In this document: piece after piece, positions 9,166 to 14,422 of the stretch | Layout: each line of letters starts with the position of its first letter | Numbering within the stretch: the first letter of the stretch is position 1 | DNA from: Comamonadaceae bacterium | Lineage (GTDB): Bacteria; Pseudomonadota; Gammaproteobacteria; Burkholderiales; Burkholderiaceae_C | Length of the DNA stretch: 14,422 nucleotides | Direction: 5' to 3' | NCBI GenBank assembly: GCA_947460065.1 | Contig: CANHGF010000020.1 | Location: 1-14,422, forward strand | Translations under genes and position numbers: made by a program | Notes under the pieces: model-generated | Database searches by the model: none | Seen by the model: the letters and a program-made list of their open reading frames with translations, nothing else | Told to the model about the DNA's origin: nothing

Positions 9166-9193
9166 AAAAAGCGGTCTGCGGGCCGCTTTTTTT
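9166..9193. terminator. Bidirectional rho-independent terminator between argG and the SDR gene
   Basis: AAAAAGCGG (9166-9174) and CCGCTTTTT (9183-9191) are perfect arms with an 8-base loop. A run of seven T follows on the plus strand, and a run of five T on the minus strand. It sits 18 bases after the argG stop and 34 bases beyond the end of the convergent SDR gene, so it can serve both. It is the clearest intrinsic terminator in the window. Confidence 0.92.
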
Positions 9194-9200
9194 GGCATTT

Positions 9201-9221
9201 AATTGGTATCTGACCCCAATT
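9201..9221. repeat. Short palindrome containing the GGGGTCAGATACC motif
   Basis: The plus strand has AATTGG and CCAATT arms around a 9-base centre; the minus strand reads GGGGTCAGATACCAATT. From memory, GGGGTCAGA-type motifs recur next to Y1 (REP-associated) transposase genes and as solo scars in GC-rich Proteobacteria, so a mobile-element remnant is possible. No transposase is present. It lies just after the terminator and 7 bases beyond the SDR stop. The AT content differs sharply from the surroundings. Confidence 0.4.
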
Positions 9222-9227
9222 ATTTGT

Positions 9228-9980
9228 TCAAGCGCGAACGTCAGCCACTGGCTGCTGTCCAAAGTCGGGACTGGCCAGGAAAGCCAGCAGCCGCTCGGCG
9301 GCGACCTCGGGTGCGGTGAGCATGCCCTGCTGATGCAGGCCTTCGAAGCCCTGGCGGTCGGGAAAGTCGGCGTCCGGGGCGCCGCGCAGTTGCATCTGCA
9401 TCTCGGTATCGATGACGCCAGGGGCCAGTGAGCACACACGGGCGCCATTGGGCATGCGAGCCTCATCGAGCGCCAGGCAGCGGGTAAAGTGGTCCAGACC
9501 GGCTTTGGCTGCGCAATAGGCCGACTGCGAGGCCATGGCCCTGCGCCCCAGCCCGGACGAGATGTTCAGGATGCGGCGCTGCGTCGACCAATGGGCCGTC
9601 GCAGACAAAAAGGCTGCGCACAGCTGCATCGGCGTTTCGAGATTCACCCTCATCGCCTGCGCCAGATCTTCCGGTCGCGCGCGAGAAAGCGGCACGATGG
9701 CCGGGATCGCGGCCGCATTGTTGATCAGGGTCACACTGCGCCAAGCTGGATCGGCTTGTCCATCCAGCCAGCTCTGCAGCCGCCGCGCCACCTCTGCGCC
9801 GTCGGCCAGGTCGGCCTGCCATTCGATCAACTCGCCCGCAGCGCCTGCCCCAGGAGCCAGGCCTTGAGCCCGCCCACGCGAGATGCCCAACAGCCTGTGG
9901 CCCTGGACCAGCAGCTGCTGCGCCATGGCACGGCCCATGCCGCGGGAGTGGCCGGTGCGGATGGTCAGTTCGGTCTGCAT
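9228..9980 (-). CDS. SDR family NAD(P)-dependent oxidoreductase
   Basis: Classical short-chain dehydrogenase/reductase, Rossmann fold, cytosolic; substrate unknown. The 250 residues carry the cofactor motif TGHSRGMG (9-16), the adenine-site D57-L58, NNAA (87-90), and the catalytic tetrad N113, S132, Y145 (YCAAK) and K149. APGVIDTEMQ (186-195) is the usual PG motif. The SRG at 34-36 after the second strand suggests NADPH over NADH, but weakly. I chose the ATG at 9980 because GAAGGA lies 9 bases upstream (9990-9995). An ATG at 10010 would add 10 residues but has an in-frame TGA directly before it and no RBS. It ends near the bidirectional terminator and follows murB by 79 bases on the same strand, so cotranscription is possible. 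Similarity to sepiapterin-reductase-like SDRs (TGHSRGMG) is noted but not proven. Confidence 0.9.
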   Translation of the reverse strand: MQTELTIRTGHSRGMGRAMAQQLLVQGHRLLGISRGRAQGLAPGAGAAGELIEWQADLADGAEVARRLQSWLDGQADPAWRSVTLINNAAAIPAIVPLSRARPEDLAQAMRVNLETPMQLCAAFLSATAHWSTQRRILNISSGLGRRAMASQSAYCAAKAGLDHFTRCLALDEARMPNGARVCSLAPGVIDTEMQMQLRGAPDADFPDRQGFEGLHQQGMLTAPEVAAERLLAFLASPDFGQQPVADVRA

Positions 9981-9989
9981 GGGATGGGG

Positions 9990-9995
9990 TCCTTC
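9990..9995 (-). promoter_or_regulatory. Shine-Dalgarno site of the SDR gene
   Basis: On the minus strand GAAGGA lies 9 bases before the ATG at 9980. It decides the start in favour of this ATG over the one at 10010, which has no such sequence. Confidence 0.7.
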
Positions 9996-10018
9996 CAGGG
10001 CAAGAGTCATTCAGTCGC

Positions 10019-10036
10019 GGTCAGGGTCAGGGTCAG
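10019..10036. repeat. Three tandem copies of GGTCAG
   Basis: A perfect hexamer repeat, three units, sits between the murB stop and the SDR gene. It is short and could be a slippage site. No coding sequence crosses it in the start that I chose. Confidence 0.6.
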
Positions 10037-10059
10037 GGAGCGGTTGCGGGTCGGCCAGC

Positions 10060-11136
10060 TCACAGCACCACGGGCTCGGGCTCCAGCCGCAGGCCAAAGC
10101 GCTCGTAAACACTGGTCTGTATCGCGCGGGCCAGGGTCATCACCTCGCCGCCGGTCACCGGGTCATTGGGCCCGCCGCGGTTAACAAGCACCAGGGCCTG
10201 TTTTTCATACACGCCGGCGCGCCCCACGCTCTTGCCCTTCCAGCCACAAGCGTCGATCAACCAGCCAGCGGCCAGCTTGATGCCGCCGTCGGGCATGGGG
10301 TAGTGAACCACCTTGGGGTCACGGGCGATGATGTCGGCGCACTGCTCGGGGCTAACCGTCGGGTTCTTGAAAAAACTGCCGGCATTGCCCAGCACCGCCG
10401 GATCGGGCAGCTTGGCGCGGCGGATCTCGCAGATCCAATGGAACAGTCGCTCGGGTGTGACTTCGGCGGCGCTCAGCCCTTCCTGGGCCATGCGTCGCTC
10501 CAGATCGGAATAGCCCAGCACCGGCCTCCAGCGCTTGGGCAGGGCAAAACGTACCCGCAAGATCAAGGCACGGCCGGCCAGGCCCATGCCGCGAACGCCC
10601 TCCCCGCTAACTTCCGCCGGCGGCGCATGCTTGAAGACCGAGTCGCGGTAGCCAAAAGCGCACTGCGCCGCATTGAGCGTAAAAACCTGGCCGGTCTGCA
10701 GGTCGATCGCATCGAGCGAATCAAACCGGTCCTGCAGCTCCACCCCATAAGCACCGATGTTCTGCACCGGCGAGGCGCCCACGGAGCCCGGAATCAGGGC
10801 CATGTTTTCCAGGCCGGGCCAGCCCTGAGCCAGGCTCCAGGCCACCAGATCGTGCCAATTTTCACCAGCACCGACCTCCACAATCCAATGCCGATCCGTC
10901 TCAGAGGCCAAGCGACGGCCTGCAATCTCCACCTTGAGCACCAGTGGCTTGACATCACCGGTGAGCACGAGATTGCTGCCCCCACCAAGCACAAACTTGG
11001 GTCGGTCGCGCAGCACGGGGGCGTCCAGCACCGCCTGAACGTCTTCCAAACCGCGCACCCGCACCAACTCCTGCGCCCTGGCAGCGATGCCAAAGGTGTT
11101 GTAGGGCTGCAGCGCAAGCTGTTTCTCGACTAACAT
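10060..11136 (-). CDS. murB: UDP-N-acetylenolpyruvoylglucosamine reductase (type I MurB)
   Basis: FAD flavoenzyme that uses NADPH to reduce UDP-GlcNAc-enolpyruvate to UDP-MurNAc, the second committed step of peptidoglycan precursor synthesis, in the cytosol. The 358 residues are a little longer than the 342 of E. coli. NTFGI (13-17) and the FAD loop GGGSN (51-55) lie in domain 1. [17 protein letters not shown] (115-131) is the classic flavin segment. YRDS (163-166) holds the catalytic Arg (R164), [10 protein letters not shown] (250-259) holds Ser254, and the terminal LEPEP holds the probable catalytic Glu (E354). The YRDS-type loop marks type I. The ATG at 11136 has GACAATCTGTAA before it, no strong RBS. 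It is divergent from yajQ with a 42-base gap that must hold both promoters. Confidence 0.97.
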   Translation of the reverse strand: MLVEKQLALQPYNTFGIAARAQELVRVRGLEDVQAVLDAPVLRDRPKFVLGGGSNLVLTGDVKPLVLKVEIAGRRLASETDRHWIVEVGAGENWHDLVAWSLAQGWPGLENMALIPGSVGASPVQNIGAYGVELQDRFDSLDAIDLQTGQVFTLNAAQCAFGYRDSVFKHAPPAEVSGEGVRGMGLAGRALILRVRFALPKRWRPVLGYSDLERRMAQEGLSAAEVTPERLFHWICEIRRAKLPDPAVLGNAGSFFKNPTVSPEQCADIIARDPKVVHYPMPDGGIKLAAGWLIDACGWKGKSVGRAGVYEKQALVLVNRGGPNDPVTGGEVMTLARAIQTSVYERFGLRLEPEPVVL

Positions 11137-11178
11137 TTACAGATTGTCGCATCGCGATTTTTTGCCGACGAGCCTGAT

Positions 11179-11664
11179 ATGCCATCTTTCGATACCGTCC
11201 TCGAAGCCGATCTGGTCAAACTCAAAAACGCCGTGGAGAACTGCGCCAAGGAAATCGGCACCCGCTTCGATTTCAAGGGCACCGCAGCCGCCATTGAGAT
11301 CAAGGACAAGGACATCACCTTGCTCGGCGATGGCGACTTCCAGATCGATCAGATCAACGACATCCTGCGCAACAAGCTGGCCAAGGCCGGGGTAGATGTG
11401 CGTTTTCTCGATCTGGGCAAGATTGAAAAAATCGGCGGCGACAAGGTCAAGCAGGTCAGCAAGGTGCGCAATGGCATTGCTGGCGACGACGCCAAGAAGA
11501 TTCAGCAGCTCATCAAGGGCAGCAAGCTCAAGGTGCAGGGCTCAATCCAGGGCGATGCGGTGCGGGTCAGCGGCGCCAAGCGCGACGACCTGCAAACGGC
11601 CATGGCGCTGATTCGAGCCGAGGTCAAGGACCTGCCGCTGAGCTTTAACAACTTCAGGGACTAA
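11179..11664 (+). CDS. yajQ: YajQ family nucleotide-binding protein
   Basis: Small cytoplasmic protein with two ferredoxin-like halves. Family members bind nucleotides, and in Xanthomonas a YajQ protein binds cyclic di-GMP and works with a LysR-type regulator; whether this one does is inference. The 161 residues match the family (163 in E. coli). [20 protein letters not shown] at the N terminus, RFDFKG (29-34), and the C-terminal FNNFRD (156-161) are signatures. It is a single gene, divergent from murB and convergent with plsY. The ATG is preceded by GACGAGCCTGAT, a weak Shine-Dalgarno sequence. Confidence 0.95.
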   Translation: MPSFDTVLEADLVKLKNAVENCAKEIGTRFDFKGTAAAIEIKDKDITLLGDGDFQIDQINDILRNKLAKAGVDVRFLDLGKIEKIGGDKVKQVSKVRNGIAGDDAKKIQQLIKGSKLKVQGSIQGDAVRVSGAKRDDLQTAMALIRAEVKDLPLSFNNFRD

Positions 11665-11690
11665 AAACCACGCGGGGCCTCAAGCGCCCG
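11664..11690 (-). terminator. Possible weak terminator after plsY
   Basis: In the 38-base gap between yajQ and plsY, CGGG-C and G-CCCG (11673-11690) can form a short bulged stem. Read on the minus strand, a T5 run (11664-11668 as A on the plus strand) follows after 4 bases. The stem is weak and the spacing imperfect. No T-run serves yajQ on the plus strand. Confidence 0.3.
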
Positions 11691-11702
11691 ACGGTCTGCC
11701 GC

Positions 11703-12329
11703 TCAGCCCTTGGCGCCGATCTTGGACTCCTGCCCGTTCAGGAGCTTGGCGATGTTCTGCCGGTGCCGCCAGATCAGCAGCGCACTCATGAGCACCAACA
11801 TGACCATCACCGAGCGGTCGGCATACCAAAGCCCCCGGTCGCCCAGCATGTAAAGCACAGGCGCTGCAAGAGCGCTGATCAGCGCCGACAGCGACGAATA
11901 ACGGGTGAAATAAGCCACCAGCAACCAGCTCAACAGCACCGCCAGGCCCAAGGCCCAGTGCACTCCAAAGAGCACCCCAGCGGCGGTGGCCACACCCTTG
12001 CCGCCGGCGAACCTGAAAAACACCGGGAACAGGTGGCCCAAAAACGCAGCCAGGCCGACCAGGGCCACCGCCGCGTCGCCCAGACCATAAGACGCGCCCT
12101 GCCACTGCACCCAGGCCACAGGCGCCCAGCCCTTGACCCCGTCGAGCAGCAGGGTCAACACCGCCGCCGCCTTGTTGCCCGAGCGCAGCACATTGGTCGC
12201 GCCCGGGTTCTTGCTGCCATAGCTGCGTGGATCGCTCAGGCCCAGCAGGCGGCTGACGATCACCGCAAAAGACAAGGATCCGATCAGGTAGGCGAACACG
12301 GTCGCCACAAGGAGATAGACAGGGGTCAC
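11703..12329 (-). CDS. plsY: Glycerol-3-phosphate acyltransferase (acyl-phosphate type)
   Basis: Inner-membrane enzyme that moves the acyl group from acyl-phosphate to glycerol-3-phosphate, making lysophosphatidic acid, the first step of phospholipid synthesis in the PlsX/PlsY route. The 208 residues are typical. Membrane segments lie at about 4-26, 50-68 (hydrophobic with DGVKG at 63-67), 84-104, 113-140 and 150-190. The three conserved cytoplasmic motifs are visible: SYGSKNPGATN (36-46), GGKGVATAAGV (109-119), and RHRQNIAKLLNGQE (198-211 approx.). The start is a GTG at 12329, preceded by TTGCCCC; no ATG is available without losing the first helix. The gap to the ybaK-like gene is 9 bases, so it is the last gene of the tas-ybaK-plsY cluster. 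Confidence 0.95.
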   Translation of the reverse strand: MTPVYLLVATVFAYLIGSLSFAVIVSRLLGLSDPRSYGSKNPGATNVLRSGNKAAAVLTLLLDGVKGWAPVAWVQWQGASYGLGDAAVALVGLAAFLGHLFPVFFRFAGGKGVATAAGVLFGVHWALGLAVLLSWLLVAYFTRYSSLSALISALAAPVLYMLGDRGLWYADRSVMVMLVLMSALLIWRHRQNIAKLLNGQESKIGAKG

Positions 12330-12338
12330 GGGGCAATC

Positions 12339-12830
12339 TTATTTATCGATGGCGCACTGGACAGGCTGGGCGCCGAGCCTTTGAACACACACTTGCGGAT
12401 CGATGCCGACCAAAAAGCCTCGCCGACCGCCGTTGATGGCGATTTTAGGCAGGCTCAGAATGGATGCCTCGATGTACACCGGCATCGTCCGCCGGGTGCC
12501 AAACGGCGAGGTGCCGCCCACCAGATAACCACTGTGACGCTGCGCCACCTCGACCGCGCAGGGCTCGACCCGCTTGGCGCCGATCTGCCGCGCCAGGTTC
12601 TTGGTCGAGACCTGCCGATTGCCGTGCATCAACACGACCAGCGGCGCGCCGTCCTGGTCCTGCATGACCAGGGTCTTGACCACGCTCAAGGGATCGAGCC
12701 CGAGAACCTTGGCGCTGTGCTCAGCGCCACCGTGCTCCAGGTACTCATAGGGATGCTCGGTGTAAGCAACCCCATGATCGCGCAGCCACTGGGTGGCCGG
12801 AGTCTGGCTGATGGATGCGGCCTTGGCCAT
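12339..12830 (-). CDS. ybaK: Cys-tRNA(Pro)/Cys-tRNA(Cys) deacylase, YbaK/EbsC type
   Basis: Free-standing editing-domain protein that hydrolyses mischarged Cys-tRNA(Pro), protecting translation. The 163 residues are full length (about 159 in E. coli). VVKTLV holds the conserved lysine K52, MHGNRQVSTKNLAR spans 68-81, and GYLVGGTSPFGTRR (101-114) is the family signature, with the IAINGGRRGFLVGI segment at 130-143. I chose the ATG at 12830; a TTG two codons upstream is an alternative. The stop of the upstream aldo/keto reductase is 21 bases before the ATG and the downstream plsY gap is 9 bases, so cotranscription is likely. Close relatives include ProX and PrdX; length and motifs fit YbaK best. 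Confidence 0.93.
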   Translation of the reverse strand: MAKAASISQTPATQWLRDHGVAYTEHPYEYLEHGGAEHSAKVLGLDPLSVVKTLVMQDQDGAPLVVLMHGNRQVSTKNLARQIGAKRVEPCAVEVAQRHSGYLVGGTSPFGTRRTMPVYIEASILSLPKIAINGGRRGFLVGIDPQVCVQRLGAQPVQCAIDK

Positions 12831-12851
12831 GCTCAACGGGATAGCCGGGGC

Positions 12852-13913
12852 TCAGACCGCCGGATCACGCAATTCCCAACGAATCTCATCGATGGCCTTG
12901 AGCACCTCGGGCGAGAGCGTGGTGGTCCAGGCGGCGCAATCTTCCTCAAGCTGGGCCAGCGAGGTCACGCCGATGATAGTGCTGTCCACCAGGTGGCGGT
13001 GGTAGCAAAACGCCAGCGCCATCTGGGTGGGCGTCAAACCCTGCTTGCGCGCCAGCGCGTTATAGCGCCGCGCCGCCTGCAAAGCCGCCGGCCGGCCCCA
13101 GCGCTGTTGGCGTACCGACTCATATTTGGCAATGCGAGCGCCCTTAGGCGCCTGGGCGGTGTCGGTGCCGCTCTCGTCGTATTTGCCGGTCAGCAGGCCA
13201 AAGCCCAGCGGCGAATAGGCCAACAGCGCGACGTTCAGGCGATACAAGGTTTCGTCGAGTGCGTTTTCCACCGTCCGGTTAATCAGGCAATAGGGGTTTT
13301 GCACGCTGGCCACCCGCGGCAGGCCATGCTGCTCGGCCAGGCGCACGAATTCATGCACACCATAGGGCGTCTCGTTGGACAGGCCGATGGCCCGCACCTT
13401 GCCAGCCTTGACCAACTCGCCCAGGGCCTGCAACTGCTCCAGGATGGGCGTGACGGGCTGGTCCTTGCTACGGTCAAAGTACATCAGACCGAAGGCGGGC
13501 ACATGGCGTACCGGCCAGTGAATTTGATAGAGGTCGATCACATCGGTGCGCAGGCGCAGCAAGCTGGCATTGCAGGCGGCAATGATGTCTTCGCCAGAGA
13601 GGTCGGGCTTGCCGCCCCGCACCCAGGCCATGCGCGCCGGCCCCGCCACCTTGGTGGCAATCACCAGACGCTGGCGGGCCGCCGGATTGCGCGCCAGCCA
13701 GTTGCCGATGTAGGTCTCAGTACGGGTGTAGGTCTCGGCCTTGGTCGGCACCGAATACATCTCGGCGGTGTCGATGAAGTTGATGCCCAGGGCCAGGCTG
13801 CGGTCAAGAATCGCGTGCGAGGTGGGCTCGTCAACCTGCTCGCCAAAAGTCATGGTGCCCAGGCAGACCGGGGTCACCTTCAGCTCGCTGCTGCCCAAGG
13901 GGATCAGGTTCAT
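12852..13913 (-). CDS. tas: NADP(H)-dependent aldo/keto reductase, Tas-like
   Basis: TIM-barrel oxidoreductase of the AKR superfamily, cytosolic, substrate unknown. The 353 residues match E. coli Tas (about 346) closely in pattern: LGTMTFGEQ (18-26), NFIDTAEMYSVP (45-56), TETYIGNWLA (65-74), IGLSNETPYGVHEF in the middle, VQNPYCLINR and AYSPLGFGLLTGKY further on. The catalytic tetrad is D48, Y53, K88 and H132. The ATG at 13913 has AGAGAGACACTC before it, a weak purine-rich RBS. It is the first gene of the leftward tas-ybaK-plsY cluster, and its promoter must lie in the 46 bases before the repeat mosaic or inside the mosaic itself. Voltage-gated potassium-channel beta-subunit-like AKRs are related, but Tas is the better match. 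Confidence 0.92.
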   Translation of the reverse strand: MNLIPLGSSELKVTPVCLGTMTFGEQVDEPTSHAILDRSLALGINFIDTAEMYSVPTKAETYTRTETYIGNWLARNPAARQRLVIATKVAGPARMAWVRGGKPDLSGEDIIAACNASLLRLRTDVIDLYQIHWPVRHVPAFGLMYFDRSKDQPVTPILEQLQALGELVKAGKVRAIGLSNETPYGVHEFVRLAEQHGLPRVASVQNPYCLINRTVENALDETLYRLNVALLAYSPLGFGLLTGKYDESGTDTAQAPKGARIAKYESVRQQRWGRPAALQAARRYNALARKQGLTPTQMALAFCYHRHLVDSTIIGVTSLAQLEEDCAAWTTTLSPEVLKAIDEIRWELRDPAV

Positions 13914-13959
13914 GAGTGTCTCTCTGAGTGATGTGTTGGGCGGTCAGTTTAAGGCCGGG

Positions 13960-14018
13960 CAGGGCTACTCGCACAAGGGCCAAGGAAGCGGCCGCCGCAT
14001 CGGGCCTGCCTCCGCGGC
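13960..14018 (+). repeat. Direct repeat copy 1 (59 bases)
   Basis: Begins CAGGGCTACTCG and ends GCCTGCCTCCGCGGC. It matches 14116-14174 at 56 of 59 positions by eye. The period is 156 bases, a multiple of three, so open frames across both copies repeat the same peptide. Copy 1 is followed directly by GGGGGACACGAG. Confidence 0.9.
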
Positions 14019-14115
14019 GGGGGACACGAGCGGCGCAGCGCCAACCCGTGCGCCCTGCTTCGATACGCCCTGAAAATTGCTGCGATTCATCAAAGGCTGC
14101 CAGATTGGCCTTGCC

Positions 14116-14174
14116 CAGGGCTACTCGTGCAAGGGCCAGGGAAGCGGCCGCCGCATCGGGCCTGCCTCCGCGGC
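14116..14174 (+). repeat. Direct repeat copy 2 (59 bases)
   Basis: Same start and end as copy 1, differing at three positions (two adjacent-but-one near CACAAG/TGCAAG and one in CCAAGG/CCAGGG). It is followed directly by the left inverted arm, not by GGGGGACACGAG, so the two copies sit in different surroundings. Confidence 0.9.
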
Positions 14175-14210
14175 TGTCCCCCGCCTCGGCTAGCGCCTCG
14201 GCTCCTCCTT
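14175..14210 (+). repeat. Left arm of a 36-base inverted repeat
   Basis: Runs from TGTCCCCCGCCTCGG to GGCTCCTCCTT. Its reverse complement matches 14384-14419 at 33 of 36 positions. The spacer is 173 bases. Confidence 0.85.
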
Positions 14211-14383
14211 GATGCCGCTGCGCCAGGCCCGACGCACCAGCCGTGGGTTAACGCTGCAGTGGCTGCGGGGGCTGAGAGTGGCCGCTTTGCATCGCGACCC
14301 ATGGCGAACTCGGAACTTTCAATAAGTGGGCGCACCGCTCAAGTCACCCAAGGGCGTGCGGGTGGGCGCTGCGTGGCGAGGTT

Positions 14384-14419
14384 AAGGAGGAGCCGGGTCG
14401 CTATCCGAGGCGGGGGACA
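14384..14419 (-). repeat. Right arm of the 36-base inverted repeat
   Basis: Runs from AAGGAGGAGCCG to CGAGGCGGGGGACA. The final GCGGGGGACACGA (14410-14422) also occurs at 14017-14029 in the same orientation, just after direct repeat copy 1. The window ends inside this unit. Confidence 0.85.
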
Positions 14420-14422
14420 CGA

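Larger units (their letters stand above)
13914..14422. other. Gene-free repeat mosaic at the right end
   Basis: No convincing gene occupies these 509 bases. Short open frames on both strands have Arg/Ala/Gly/Pro-rich low-complexity translations and no RBS. The stretch contains a 59-base direct repeat, a pair of 36-base inverted arms and two copies of GCGGGGGACACGA. The last copy runs into the window edge, so the element continues to the right. The middle portion (14211-14383) lies between the inverted arms and has no open frame worth calling. I see no tRNA fold. Confidence 0.7.

Noticed and set aside
11763..13931. A 722-codon open frame on the plus strand, antisense to plsY, ybaK and tas
   Set aside because: It runs across three well-supported genes and their gaps, has no RBS or recognisable domain, and has the His/Gln/Arg-rich composition of an antisense GC artefact. 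Its length is striking but explained by codon bias.
13928..14212. An open frame of 94 codons across both direct repeats
   Set aside because: Its Arg/Ala/Pro-rich peptide is just the translated repeat, with no RBS and no domain. In-phase repetition follows from the 156-base period.
14090..14335. An 81-codon minus-strand frame in the right-end mosaic
   Set aside because: Low-complexity Gly/Ala/Arg/Ser translation crossing repeat copy 2 and the left inverted arm; no start signal.
14211..14383. Possible tRNA or small RNA between the inverted arms
   Set aside because: No cloverleaf, no GTTCGA-type T-loop and no terminator could be made out by eye.
13960..14422. CRISPR array
   Set aside because: There are only two direct repeats, 59 bases long with a 97-base spacer and mismatches, and no Cas gene. 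It does not fit CRISPR repeat-spacer geometry.

Overview
The window looks like ordinary chromosome of a GC-rich betaproteobacterium. The best guess is Burkholderiales, family Comamonadaceae, inferred from remembered protein similarity, GC-rich codon use and gene order; no rRNA or other marker settles it. I support 16 protein genes, one of them cut by the left edge. There is no plasmid, phage, CRISPR, secretion or defence gene, and I did not find a convincing undescribed multi-gene system.

Layout. Positions 1-5941 (minus strand) hold a tight cluster transcribed in the order folC, dedD-like SPOR gene, cvpA, purF, metZ, gltX. It covers folate polyglutamylation, an envelope/division SPOR protein, a CvpA membrane protein, the first step of purine synthesis, sulfur incorporation into methionine, and glutamyl-tRNA synthetase. 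The folC-dedD-cvpA-purF core is the same order as in E. coli, with metZ and gltX added downstream. Positions 6022-9147 (plus strand) hold an ArsC/Spx-like gene, an exported glycine-zipper protein with a His-rich tail, ppnP (nucleoside phosphorylase) and argG (argininosuccinate synthase). A strong, probably bidirectional terminator follows argG.

Positions 9228-11136 (minus) carry a short-chain dehydrogenase and murB. murB is divergent from yajQ (11179-11664, plus). Positions 11703-13913 (minus) form a second compact cluster: tas-like aldo/keto reductase, ybaK-like deacylase, plsY. From 13914 to the right edge no gene is convincing. That stretch is a mosaic of direct and inverted repeats: a 59-bp direct repeat with 3 mismatches, and 36-bp inverted arms with 3 mismatches.

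The genes are mostly housekeeping metabolism (purine, folate, methionine, arginine, phospholipid, peptidoglycan) and translation fidelity. The more unusual signals are outside the genes: the repeat mosaic at the right end, a short palindromic GGGGTCAGATACC motif beside the argG terminator, an unusual number of start codons directly preceded by CCC, and local hairpins upstream of the glycine-zipper and ppnP genes.
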